Origin: Mansonella perstans
Taxonomy: Eukaryota > Nematoda > Chromadorea > Rhabditida > Onchocercidae
NCBI GenBank assembly: GCA_037074765.1
Contig: JBAMDO010000058.1
Coordinates: 212,316 to 276,315 of the forward strand
Reading direction: 5' to 3'
DNA: 64,000 nt
The notes beneath the pieces were generated by a model. That model saw only the letters and a list, made by a program, of their open reading frames with translations, did not search any database and was not told the DNA's origin. Shown here in pieces: positions 26,768 to 41,009 of the stretch. The translations under genes and the position numbers were made by a program. Every line of letters starts with the position of its first letter. The first letter of the stretch is position 1.

Positions 26768-28291
26768 GACCCACTAACATGGCCAGTGACAGTACCACTT
26801 TTCGCTCTCTACATTTCTTTCCTGTCATATCTTTCAGGACCTGTTGGATTATATATAGGTGTAAGTTTTCTTTTTATTTTTTGAAATAGGAGAATAAAAG
26901 ATGAAAAAAGGCACATTATCAATGTAATTTGAGAAAATATATATATATAAAAATCTGTTTGAAATTGCCACTTCCAAAGTTTGACTTCGAAATTTCGAAT
27001 CGAATTTTTAGCTGAGTTTCTAATTCTTTCAATTACTGGGTTCAATCGATTATTCAATTAATTTCTATGTGAATTTAAAGTAGGTTTTGCAGAAATAGGT
27101 AATCAAAAGTTGTATTACTGATATTATATAATAGTAGATGTAATCTCCTTGAAAAAATTTTCTTCAACTTTCAGCATGGGCTTCTTATAGCATTATATTA
27201 TTATCGAATTGCTGTTATGTTCATTTTTGCCTTAATATGGATGATTATCGGTGAACGGAAAACTATCTTAGGTTAGTTATCAGGATTTCTACGAATACGT
27301 TATTCACTGCAGGCTACATTCGTTGGGTACATGGAAAACTCATAACCATGTATTAATCTCCCAAAAAAAGATATTTATGATGCAAATCACTGAATCGTTC
27401 TGATCATTCCATTCTTAGTCAGTGAAGGTATTGATTCTTTAGATCAGTAATATCTAACATTTCTCAGGATTCAAAAAAAAAAAAAAAAACAAATGTCTCG
27501 AATTGAAAAATTTTCATTAATTTTTTGAAAATATAATAAATCAACTTAGCTAAGATTTTTTATTACTGCATTGTTCAAACTTATAAAAAAATTATTAGTT
27601 GATAAAGTACAACACAGTACCGAAAGGTTTGCTTGGAAAATCCTTATCTCAGCAACATATCAGAATTAGCATTGCTCTCAATAAAATATTTTAAAGTTCA
27701 TAACTTGAGCAATTGCAGATATTGTCCTTACAGTATTATGGTTTTTGACGGCACTTACTTATTTTGTTGGATGGTATGTTAATAGAAAGACATATAAATT
27801 TTTCAGGAGTCGGTTAGTTCCTAATTTTTAATTTCTACTAGATATTCTGAGAAAATTTATGAGAGCATTACTGATTAAAAATTGCCAACACAAAGTATAT
27901 ATATAGCTCATAATTACCAATATTCGGGAATTTTTATTAGTTTATTTTAATCAAATATAATAATATATTTCATAGAAAATGCATTTCTTTTGTATTTGAT
28001 GTATTTTAAATTTAAGCAAAAATAATTTATATGATTGTAAAATATGTTCATTTTAAGTGCGTGAATATATTTAAATATACGAAATTATCTATTGAACAAT
28101 GAATATATGATGGTTTTTACAGATGGGTAGGATATGATGATGGTGATTTGGTATTTGCAGCCAAATTACAAGCTCAAGGTTTACCCATTGTGGCTTATAA
28201 TATGGCCGAATATTTTGGTTCCATCAATCTAGAACAACGATTTGCAAGATATCACAGTAAAGAATCCGCACCTGTATTGGCATCAAAATAG
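26768..28291 (+). CDS. Unrecognised multi-pass membrane protein (5' end not found)
   Basis: Four exons (26768-26860, 27175-27271, 27719-27812, 28123-28291) join in perfect phase with canonical GT/AG borders. They encode 150 residues ending at TAG. About three or four hydrophobic stretches are visible: WPVTVPLFALYISFLSYL, ALYYYRIAVMFIFALIWMII and VLTVLWFLTALTYFVGWYV. A soluble C-terminal tail follows, with the acidic WVGYDDGDL and a Lys-terminated end. No Met precedes the first hydrophobic segment, so at least one 5' exon is missing or lies unrecognised in 24500-26760. I do not recognise the family. It faces the EXT2 gene tail-to-tail. Confidence 0.62.
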
Positions 28292-29394
28292 ATTAAGCAC
28301 TGAAATGGCTAGCACTAAATTAGTAATTAGACGATGTTTAGAAGATCTATCAGTGACTGGCGACAAGTGTTTTCAGAAAAAAACAATTTTGTGCATATAT
28401 TAGCAATGCATTCCTCCTTCTTGTTATCTCTTATAGTTTTTTGTGTTACTTTGAATTTAAAAATTATTTAAAGCAAATTTTGGAAAGAAAAAGAAAGCTA
28501 CAAGTAATATTTATGCAAACATATCACTCACGGCTTCATTATAGCAAAAATATGGCCAAATGAAAGACAGTAACCATCTATGATTGCAGTAAATTATTTT
28601 GATTAAATCAATACATTCTATGAATTAAAACAAATGAGATCGCCTAAAAAAAAAGGTTATTTGAAAATCACAGAAAAAAGTAAAATAATAATCGTATACT
28701 ATAAACAACCAACACCCGACCTCAATAATGCAAATCCGCGGTTAAAATAATTGATAGTCCACTGAACCATAAAAAATTTAACTGTTTCTCACATTAATAT
28801 CTAATCAGTTAGACAACATTCCTTCCTTCTCCACATAATGATGCTAATTAATTTTAAAAACTAATAAGTATGCCGAAAATATGACGCAAAACAAAGTATA
28901 TGATGATGTATAAAACATAGCACCACAGTCTTCATGCAGTAAACATAATCAATAATATTAAAAAAATGCACGGAAATTTTCAAAATAACTTTCCTACAAA
29001 TTATCATTGATTTCTGCCTGAAAAAATTCCAGTAATCTAAAAAATACTGTTAATCGAGCCACAATACACTATAGTTTAAAAGAAATGATATATTATTATT
29101 GCGACCGGATTTAATCAATGCCTCCTTGAGGTTTTTTGGTTCCTTGGAAATGTATCAGCAGTCGATACCGAAATAAGAAAAATTCTGCTCTCTAGTGCGA
29201 ACTGCTTAAGTTTGAAGTATGAATCATATCATCGTATCCGACAAATTTTTCTCTACTTCAGTTCTATGTTATGATCGAATGAATACATGAAGAAACTGAA
29301 TTAAAGTGAAAACTGCAAAGTGTGAGTATTTTAAAAGCAATGATGAGAAGAGTTTAGAACAATACAAGCATTTTTCAAAGCGATCCAATTTGAC
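28292..29394. other. Convergent intergenic spacer
   Basis: This lies between the 3' ends of the membrane-protein gene (+) and the EXT2 gene (-). It is AT-rich and must hold both 3' UTRs. No exon or structured element was identified. Confidence 0.5.
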
Positions 29395-32300
29395 TTATGA
29401 ATCAGTGATACCTTCAAAATGTATCTTATATAAAACAGGATCGTACCTCGACACAGTTGTAACCAGTGGATTATAACCAAAGTATGAAATAAACAAGTTA
29501 ATACAAGTGGAACGTTGAAGCAAATGTTGAACATCCCATGTTGATGCATCATTGTTAACATAACCTGGAAAAACAAAACATTTACTGCATTTTGTCTTAT
29601 TTAACTGACTTTAATACATGTCTTCATTACACTCTCCCAGCTGCTTGGGGGATGAAATATTTTGCTTATATTTAAACATGGCCGAAGCATATGTATAAAA
29701 TAAATAACTAGTTTAAACTGTATAATTTACTGGACGATACAGAATAACTATGCTTGTGACATTTGATAACAGATGGACACTTACTTGGATAAACAAATTT
29801 TTTTCGCGATGCAATCTTTAACGGATTTTTTCCAGTAACACTAGCGATTAAAAAATTCATCGCAATATCCTCACAATTTCTATTCCTTTCCACATATTCT
29901 ATTATTTCTGGTGGCAATAATTCGTGATATAACATTCCATAGTACTAGAAAGATTTTACAATATTTGAGAAACGAAAATTTTTACAAATTTGATTAAATT
30001 TTCTAAACAATAATAAAATTTTACACTTCAGATATACTCCACGAGATTTAATGGCATGCCACGAAATGGCCTTTCTTTCTATTTTGAAAAAAAAGAAGAT
30101 TGAAAATAACGAGCTTCATTTGACCTTGTGATAAAACGCAGCTTCCATCGAAATAATGTTCATTGAATTTGTCCATTCCGTATAGTATTCATATAACTTG
30201 GTAGATTCATTGAAAATGGCAGCCTGCGGTAAAAATCCCACTAAGCGATCCGGATTTTCTCGCCATGTCTGAAATAATGAATGTAAAACTACATTTTTAT
30301 ATTTTGTTAAACTTTTGCAAACGGTAGTGTCTTTAAACGAAAATTGACATTAAGCAAATTAGGTCGAAATCACTATTTATTAGCATTATGTCATAAACTT
30401 TTTTACTGAAATATTATGTCGGGATTTCTAATTCCTGAAAACTTTCAGAACTGGTATAACACCTGATAACCAAATTCGATTTCATCAATGTTCACAGTAA
30501 CTAAATTCTCGTCAAGTGCGAATACTGCATCTGTCGTTATTTCCGAAAACATAATAAATCGATTAGATAGCGTATTTTGGTCCATACGGACAACATGAAT
30601 GGGTCGATTTATGTGTGGCCATTCAGTCACTGCAAAATAAACATTTTTTTTAAGCTTTATATCATAAAAAGGAAACAGAACAAATTATGGTATAAGAGCA
30701 AAAAATTACAACTTGTTAGCTAAGAATATATTAAACTCTTATAACTGAGAAAATCTTTAAAAAAAAAAAAAAAAAAAAAACTATTCCTTTTAATTTTCAT
30801 GAGTAATCAGAGACTGAAAAGATAGATGAGATCATTAACAAAAATACATACTTGGAGGAGGTTCATCATGATAATTCCACACAACAATAATACTTCGCAA
30901 ACTTGCTACTTTGGCAAGTAGTCGTATAATGACAAATAATGAATCCAGTTTATTGTACGATAAGATAACACCCGTAAAGCCCTCGTCAGAAGCGTGGAAA
31001 GGATGGAAGAGCAATGGAACAAGACAACTCTGAAATCTAGATATTAGCCAAGTCATCAAATCATGATTATGCTCTTATAGATTTAATTCAGCCATAGCAC
31101 AGTAAAAGAGAAAGATAAAGCTAGGAAAAGTCGTAAACTTCGAGACTTTAGAATTCATTCTACCTTTAACGAACTGCAATTCCATTCATCGTATGTTGTA
31201 AATGAATTAGGAATAATCCGCCTCTCTAAGATACTTAAAGTTGTAAGAACAATTTTTTCAAGTGAAGAAAAATAACTATTGTATACGAAAGAAATTTGTT
31301 CCCTCATGCGCAATTTCCGTTCATCAGACAAGAGTCTCAAGAATTTGAGGACAGAGAACAGACGATTTTGGGAAAACGTCAACGACAATCTGAAAAGGTA
31401 GGAGTGAATAAAGAATAATTTTCAACTTGTAATAATTAAATTTTACTTCAGGAGCTCCAATATCAGAGCTTAATAAACCCATATTATACATTTTCTCAAG
31501 AATTCTGTAGTTCTTTACGTATATTATTTATTTCACATTTATCGAGTTTCAGATGCAATAAAAAACTAACAGATCCCAGTTGATCACTTCATTGAATGGC
31601 AGAACGATAGAATCCGAGATAATAACAGGAATTGAGCCAAGACGTAAAGCTGACATCAACAGTAATTCAGATCCAGCAACTCGATCATCAATTAGAGTAA
31701 ACTGACTTTCCTGAAAATTTTTCAAAGTATTATTTCTGAAATTATATAAATTAAACTTCGAAGATATTACTTTTCTCATACATTGATTTGTAAGACATAA
31801 CTTCCTTTGATCTCTCCTTATCAAATGAAATATAGCCATATTTACTCCCGCGTGGGAATCATACGAAGAAATTAATTTATAAGAACAATCCCTTTCTTCA
31901 GTCATCGTTGATTCTTGATAAAAGGATTTATTAATCATAAATTCGAACCTTTACAATTTCATCCAAATTGTGGGCATTTCCACGACTGTCGCAAAAGAAA
32001 TTACCATCTATTGTATTGCAGTCATCCAAGATAATACAGTCATTTTTGTTAAACAAATTTTTTAATAATACTTTAACATTGTGAGGAGCAAATTTTATCG
32101 GTACAACGATAAAATATGAAAATTTCGCCACAGAAGACACGTAAGACGATGATAAAACATAAGGATTCCATAAAGGCAGTGATAAATCGAAACCACGTCG
32201 AAAAGTTTTACGATGAGATTCGGTCCTAAAAATACATTGGTTAGTTCATATGTTCAAAATAATAGTACTAAGCTATCGATCTATTTTCCACGCACTAAAA

Positions 32301-33118
32301 TCTATTCTGTGCTATTTAAATCTAATGAAACAATCAAAATTTACCAGAATCAAATAGCAAAGCAAACAACTTACAGATAGAAATTACAGTATATTTTATA
32401 AAGGAACAAACCTGGCAATAATAGCATTAATATCAAGAAGATTGGCACCAGCAAATGCAAATATAAGTACGTTATAGTTGTTCAGATGAGCAGCTACATT
32501 GAAATTTTTCGAAAAAGATAATTCACTATCATTGAAACGATAAATATTGAGGGTATCAAATCCGGGTACAACAAGGCAGGCATCTTCAATTCTGTCAATT
32601 TTGTACCTGGAACGCTCAATAGTTGAACGTATCTGAAGATATTCCCTTGAAGGTGATGGCGTAATATCCTTACCACTCTGAAATATTTAGAGAACTTCAC
32701 GTAAAATAATTTATTTCAGCTAACTTTACAGATTATCTCCATGATAAATTATACATCATTTCATTAGAGTTATAATGTTTTATTATTAAATAAGATCTGC
32801 TTTTATACTTTCTTTCTCTCTCCTAATATTTATCAAAAAAAAAAAAAAAAAAAAACAATTCACCTCATCGATGACTCGTATCAATGGTTCAACAAAAACA
32901 GTTAGTTGATCACCATGAAGTGAACATGGTAACAAATGCAAACATGTATCTGTTGTACAATTTTGGCCACTCTCTAACTTTCCTATATCATGTGAAGAAG
33001 AGATATGGTATTCCAAAATTTGCTGATACTGTACTTTCTTGTCAAAATTCCACAAAGAAAATCCAAAAAACAGTATAATAAACAATAGTATAACAATTCT
33101 ACTATAGCTGCATCGCAT
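29395..33118 (-). CDS. EXT2: Exostosin EXT2-type heparan sulfate co-polymerase
   Basis: A type II Golgi glycosyltransferase. It starts at ATG 33118 with a short basic N-terminus and one signal anchor (IVILLFIILFFGFSLW). The N-terminal exostosin (GT47) domain runs over about 32700-31150 and includes LLLMSALRLGSIPVIISDS followed by LPFNEVINW, the hallmark nucleotide-sugar-binding block. The C-terminal GT64 domain (31050-29395) contains GFTGVILSYNK, SNRFIMFSEI and NCEDIAMNFLIASVTGK. It ends with a CINLFISYFG segment before TAA at 29395. The NCEDIAMNFL..VTGK signature matches EXT2 better than EXT1. EXT1/EXT2 heterodimers add alternating GlcA and GlcNAc to heparan sulfate. The GT64 metal motif reads D-E-N (30505-30513) where EXT1/EXT2 have an acidic third residue. 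It lies 0.9 kb downstream of MIC19 on the same strand. Confidence 0.88.
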
Positions 33119-34014
33119 TCCTCATAAATATCCAAAACAAAGATAGAATTCATATTCCCTTTGTCGAACCATTATCAAATCTAAAAAAATGATGAATAAC
33201 AATTGATCGCTACGGATCATTTTTTTTTTGCAAAAGTTTGCAAAAGTTATGCATACAACAGTCAAAAATAATCCGTTCAATTTATCCACTATATTTTACA
33301 ATTGATTGCAACAGTAATATCCTGCTTTACAGTATATTTTTCACTTTAACCTAAAAAAAATTCGAAATAATACTTAATGACATGGAAATCAAATATGATA
33401 AGTTAAATCTCTGAACAATGAGCAATTTATCAATACCAGGAGTTGAGAAAAAAAGTAAACCAAAAACATAAAATATAAAATTGTGAAATAAAATCCTAAG
33501 CAAACACTCTATAAATTAGGTTATATGACTGTAATTAAAATTGCGATTAAGTCAGTAGCGCGAAGAGTGAATCGCCTGAAATGACAGAGAATTGAAGTTT
33601 GACTAACCTAATATTCTTGCAAAAATTTAAAAAAAATTAAAACTATAACTACATCACTGGTATCATCACAAAATACTGGCATACTGGTACACAAAATACG
33701 AGTTGATTGTAACAGTTTAACATTCTGATATTTAATACTGAACATGACACAAATGGTCAAATGTAAGACCTATCCAAAACGTATAGGAACATTTTGCAGT
33801 TTCATTTTCAGAGTCACAGCAATATTTCATTAAATCATATTGTATGCAAAAAATGTTTCCGACAAAATGTGAAACGAATAAAAACATTTGAGATAATTTG
33901 GCTATCATTTTGAGAGTAAAAAACAAAAATTGTACAGCCAAATAACAAATGTAAAAAATGATTGAGTGCTTGAACATACAAATTCAAAACAAATTAACAA
34001 TTATTTTTTGCATC

Positions 34015-35303
34015 TTATAAATGTGATACTTCTTTCAAAACTTTTTCTCGAAAATCACTGGCACATTTCGTCAGATCCATCGCAAACGATGTACAATTTA
34101 GTAGTTTGTTTTTATTTTTCATAATGCATTCCATTAAATCCTGAAGAGTTAAAATAAATGCTTTTACTCCTGTCTAATGCCATTTGATGCGCACAACTAA
34201 TAAACAAATTGAGAAAAGATTGATAACTGAAAGTCTATTCATTTGAAACATGAATGGGAATAAAAGCATCTTATGAAAAGTTAAACAAAAGCAAATGAAT
34301 ATATCAATCAGCTTAATATTAAATGATAACTTACAGTTTCAATCAATTTACAAATATTTTCCGGGTGATAAGAGAAATACTGTTTTTCAATTCGTTCCAA
34401 TGTCTCATTAAATGCATCCTGGCGTGCTTGGATTTCAGCTACTGAGATTTTTTCTAAATAATCAATGAGTTTTACTTCAAGGCTTCAAACATATTATAGG
34501 TTCTTCAAATTCCATTTTTCTCATTGATAGGTTTCCAGTTCATATATTTGGGAAAGAAATTTTTCATTGGTTATATCTTTGGTAAGACCATTGAAATAGA
34601 ATTCAGAATTTTAAAAATACTGTAATTTATATTTAATGGGAAATATCGCTGAATTAGAATTCTGCGTTATGCAAGAAGTTTTCATTGCAACGGAGTTTAA
34701 TCAAATAACGAACAACAGAGAACAAAAACAATAAATGTATGTGAAACTAACCAGTTGCGACTTCTTGCAATGGCAATTTCGATTCTGAAAGACTTTTTAC
34801 TTGTTCACGCAGTTTCAGGTTTAATTCTCGTTCCTCGGCCAGTTGTTTCCTGAAATATTGTAACTCAACAGTTAAATACATCTCTTGGAAAAAATGTAAA
34901 TACTACCTTAAGTTATTGACACTCCCACCTTCCGAATTTCCCAAATTTAGAATTTGATCAACAACATCGTGTGATACCGCAACCGTCCTGTATTCTTCCG
35001 GTATTTCACTTCGTTCGATATTTACTACCTAAAACTGAGAATTGAAGCAAGTTAAATTATTGATATGAATTTGATAACAAGAGTTTTGGGTTTGTAAAAT
35101 ACAAAACATAAAGATCTGTGAATAAAAATCCTTATGTCATACATTTGGTATAACTTACAAATGAAACTAATAATAAGAGTTCATATGATGAATGAGCAAA
35201 CATTCTAGAATCAAAGATTAATCTTGCTTAAAATGGGAAAGAATGAGACCTTTGGAATGTCACTGGAAGGACTGCCTTCTTCATAGCTCTGATTTGATCC
35301 CAT
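34015..35303 (-). CDS. CHCHD3: MICOS subunit MIC19 (CHCHD3-like)
   Basis: A small inner-mitochondrial-membrane organising protein assembled from about six short exons. The start at 35303 gives MGSNQS, a consensus N-myristoylation signal like that of vertebrate MIC19. Exon 2 (about 35030-34908) encodes VVNIERSEIPEEYRTVAVS, matching the family N-domain. A charged coiled coil follows (KQLAEERELNLKLREQVKS). The C-terminus carries a twin CX9C CHCH motif, C-KLIETDLME-C and C-TSFAMDLTK-C, split by the last intron, and ends at TAA 34015-34017. Known role: MIC19 binds MIC60 and keeps crista junctions; import through the MIA40 pathway depends on the four cysteines, all present here. The gene is head-to-head with PDE6D, 1.6 kb apart. 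Confidence 0.9.
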
Positions 35304-36912
35304 AGGACTGTGGAAAATTAAACTGCAACATTCAATATGAATACACAAACAAAAAACAAAAAAAAAAAAATCATATCGAAATTCCATCATACTTATCTCT
35401 GATTAAAACTTTGTTTCGTTAACTTTCTCACCATATACTTTAGAAATCTTTTCATTTCAAAAATTCTAAGATTGAAAATATCTCATTCTTGCCCTAATTC
35501 TTGAAAATGCCAAGAATATATATATATACATATATTTTTTCCTTTAATTCTTCACTATATAAAGAAAAGAAAATGAACCCGAGACTTCCCGAAACTAACG
35601 AATACCTCTCAGATTTTACTAGTCCAACCAAAATTATCCTCTCCCGGTAATGCAGTCTCTCGTTGAAAACATTGTGAAATTTTAAGTTTCAAAATTTTAT
35701 TCTTAGCGTTGGAGAGTGCGGTAAAGACTTTGCTGGTACAATGTAATATTACTCAAATACCATTTATTATAGTAATGTATTTCACCTTTAATTTATGAAT
35801 CTTTCAAAAACTCATTATTTTTTCATTATTTTTTCCTGTATCATTTATGTGAAAAGATCTAATTTAAATTATCCGAATGAATTCAATATTTTTCTAATTT
35901 TCATGATTGATTGCAAGTTTTATACCATCTATTTAAATTTCTTTTTCATTTTTTCAAATATGTTATTCATTTCAATTAATATAATTCAAATTTGATAAAT
36001 CAATGTTGATTTCTATTTTTTAAAGCTCCATTCAACCAAAAAATGTCCCTCATCCTTCATTTATTTGTATCAGTTGTCACTCAATTTAATGCTATCTTCA
36101 TAAGTAAGCATTCTGTTGCCTAGCGACCGGATCCTTTAGGCCAACCGTTTTATCGAAAATATTCTGGATTTATTCCTTTACCTCTTCTTGACTCTGCTGT
36201 TCACGTTGCGCTAACTATCACTGTTATCGTACTTATTTCTTTTTGCGAACCTCTCCGATAGATACTTATCCCAGTACACGTCAATGCGCGCTGCACTCTC
36301 AACTTTGAACCATAGAACTATTCCGTTTCTTTAACTCATTTCCGGCTAGGCTATTATTGATAATGTATAATCTTACTGGACCAGATTTCCGAAATCTCTC
36401 ATCATTTTCCTTCAATGAATTTTAATAAATTTGAAATTCTGGTGTTCAGTTCAAATCCATGCGAATTTTTCTTTTTCTTAGTAAGCTATCCGTGCACCAA
36501 TCTAGCAATCCGTGCACCTATCTAGCAATCTGTGCACCTATCTAGCAATCTTTGAAACCTATGAAACACCTACAAATTAGTAAGGTTTACCAGGGCATTA
36601 CTTTCGTTCCAAATATTTCTTGAACCAATCAGGTGCAGTAGTATCAACCAATTACATTTCCCTACTTTGCATATCATATTAATCATCTGAATTAATCAAT
36701 AAAAAAAATACAAAAAAATTAATCAATTATAAAAAAAAACTAAAAAAATTAATCAGTAAAAATCATTAATTTTAAAATGTTTAGGAATTGTTAACAAACT
36801 TTAATTTTTTACGAGCAATGAAAAGAAGATACTTTGTTATTTCCAGGATGAATATTTTAATCGAAGCAATGTGTTGAGGAATATTCTTGATGCTATTGTA
36901 TAGTATATTATT
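35304..36912. other. Divergent promoter region between MIC19 and PDE6D
   Basis: A 1.6-kb head-to-head spacer with a less AT-rich core around 36110-36350. It probably holds the promoters of both genes, although no TATA box is evident. It contains a 20-bp triplicated repeat (36491-36550) and short AT microsatellites near 35516. Confidence 0.5.
36491..36550. repeat. Three tandem 20-bp units
   Basis: The unit CGTGCACCTATCTAGCAATC occurs three times in exact register (36491, 36511, 36531) with one substitution in each of the first and third copies. Each unit holds the palindrome GTGCAC. Confidence 0.95.
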
Positions 36913-38581
<1,669 letters not shown>

Positions 38582-40947
38582 TACGAAAGTTGGGAAATCA
38601 ACGTATTTTGAAAATCGAAGGAAATCAACGTGTATATAGTTCATATGGAACTTATAGATTCTTATTTTAGACTCTTTGGATGCACATAACTAATAAGTTT
38701 TCATTATTGTATAAGATGGACATTTCTGCATTTGGAGCTGCATTTTAAATATAGGCAGACTATATGTTGATTGACTTCTCTACAAAGATTACAAAAATTT
38801 TTTTTTGATTTTTTTCAATGATTTTAATATTTTAGTTGCAGTCGAATTTTATAGAACTTTCTTCTTTTTTCTTTTTTTTTAAATTCGAACGTATTTCAAA
38901 ACTATTAATTTTTGTAAGGAATTGGTAAAGGTAATGAAAGGACACTCCAATTTGTGACCAAATTGCTCAGAAAGTTTTAAGTGGTAAGAATGATGGCAAT
39001 CATAGTTGATTAATTTATTCGTCATTCTTGCGATCAGTAGAACATTTCCTCAATACACGGCATCACGGAATCTGGAACTGTCATTCATTTTTTTCAGTGG
39101 TCTAATTTATAGAAGCAATGGGTAGGAGATGCCAGAATTTCAAATTAAGCAAATTTTGATTTATCTACAAGTTGATCGACTTATGCGTGTTTTTGAGTTT
39201 ATCAGTGATCAGTTGTAAGAAATAAGATTTCTTAACCGAACTTTCTTGTTATAGAAGAGTTAAGCCCTATGTAATCCAATGAATTAAAATATTTTAATAT
39301 TTTTTGTTTATCATATATTTGTATTTAGTAGTTAGTTTTAATATTTAGTTTATTATATATTTGAGGTTCTTTAAATTTATTTATAAGGTGAATATTTTAT
39401 ATTGTTTTTTTTGTTGTTTTTTTGTATTTGTTTTTTAATATCTCTGGTTCATTTCGATCGAATTTCAAGAAATTCTTTCCATCGGTAAAATGACACAGAA
39501 AGGGATAGCAAAAATATTAGCTGACGAGACTGAGAAAATACAGCAGAAGTTCTTGATAGCAAGAATGCGAAAAAGCATTCATCGCAAGATTTCCGATCAA
39601 ATATTACTGGGAAGTCATGTGGTGATTCTCTTCTTCAATGGAAAATGCGGAAATTTTCCGGTTTTGTTTAATTATTGCTTAACTCTCGGACTTAACCTAC
39701 TTCTAACATTTTTTGATCGCATTATTTTCAAATTACGAGTTCAGCACCATTGTATTAGAAAAGATGCGAGAATTTTGATAAAAGTAAAATGCTTGTATTT
39801 CTGGAAGTTGTGAAGCTTCTAAACAATATTGCTTTTGTGAATTGATGTTCATACAAAAAAGCCTGATAATAAAATCTGATAGACATTAGTTCAGTTGGGG
39901 GAAAGTCAAACTTGAAACTATCGGTTTTGAGGTTGTGATTTGATTCTATCATTAGGCTTTCGGTAGAAGCAAAATAAAAACAGCGTTATTCTTTCCGTCA
40001 ATTTTTTGTACAACTCAGATCGACATTGGATTGATCATTTTCTGGTTAATTTATTTATAATGCCTGAGCTATTAAAAAGATTATAATTAATTTAACTGGT
40101 TGCTTAGTAAGGGTTCTTGAAATTTGAAAATTTATCAATATTTATGATAAATTACCCTTGTCTTATTGACAGCACTGCTGACTGCGGTAAGGCTGAAAAA
40201 GAAGAAACGGCTAAAACTAGGAAGAACAAATTGAAACTCTAAAAAATTTAAACATAGTTTTAGCAAAAAGCAATAAAACTGGAGATAGCATCGACGAATG
40301 AGAGGAAAGCATGCTGTTAATTCCTAAAAGACATGACAAAATAAAAGTGGGAATGAATGAAGACTGTGTCGTAAGTCTTAATATTATGGAATTATGGTTT
40401 CTTGTAACTGAAAAAGTCAAGGAATGATTTAATGCATTATATGGTACTTAAATTCAAAATTATAAATAAACAGAGGAATTTAAAAAAAAGTCCTCCAAAA
40501 TTTAAGCACATCAGTTATTGCGAACCGCTTAGGAGTATTGTATTTAAAGTGCTAAAACTTTTTTTTGAAATTTTTGAAATGGATGAAATGAAATTAATGT
40601 GGAACTGAGATTAAGTGAAGCGTTTTCAGATTTCTTCATTCAATCTCAAAATGCGCATCATAAAGTTATAAAAGTAATAACAATAAATTATTCAACAGAA
40701 TCAGCATTCGATTGCTATGGTTTAACATCAAAATACTGTTTGGGAAATTTAAGAACAGACAAACAACTAGCCTTCTCATATTTCTTAAATCGCTCGACAA
40801 GACTAATGAGTTTATGCCATAAATATTTGATATTTCAAGAATTTTTTTGCAGTCCTATTTACACAGATTTTGGAATGGAGACAAGTTTGCTTACGATAAT
40901 ATGAAATCAAAAATGTCTCATCAAAAAAAAAACATTTTGGTTTCGGC

Positions 40948-41009
40948 TGATTCCATAGGAAATTTAAAAATGATTCATTAATGATTCCATAGGAAATTTA
41001 AAAATGATG
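40948..41009. repeat. 28-bp direct duplication
   Basis: The segment starting TGATTCCATAGGAAATTTAA is present twice at 34-bp spacing (40948-40975 and 40982-41009), essentially without substitutions. Confidence 0.9.

Noticed and set aside
39490..39813. 107-codon plus-strand frame beginning MTQKGIAKILADE
   Set aside because: No recognisable domain, the second half is hydrophobic AT-rich chance-like sequence, and there are no clear splice sites or poly(A) context. Kept only as part of the gene-poor interval.
40599..40904. 101-codon plus-strand frame
   Set aside because: Low-complexity composition, no homologous motif and no supporting exon borders.
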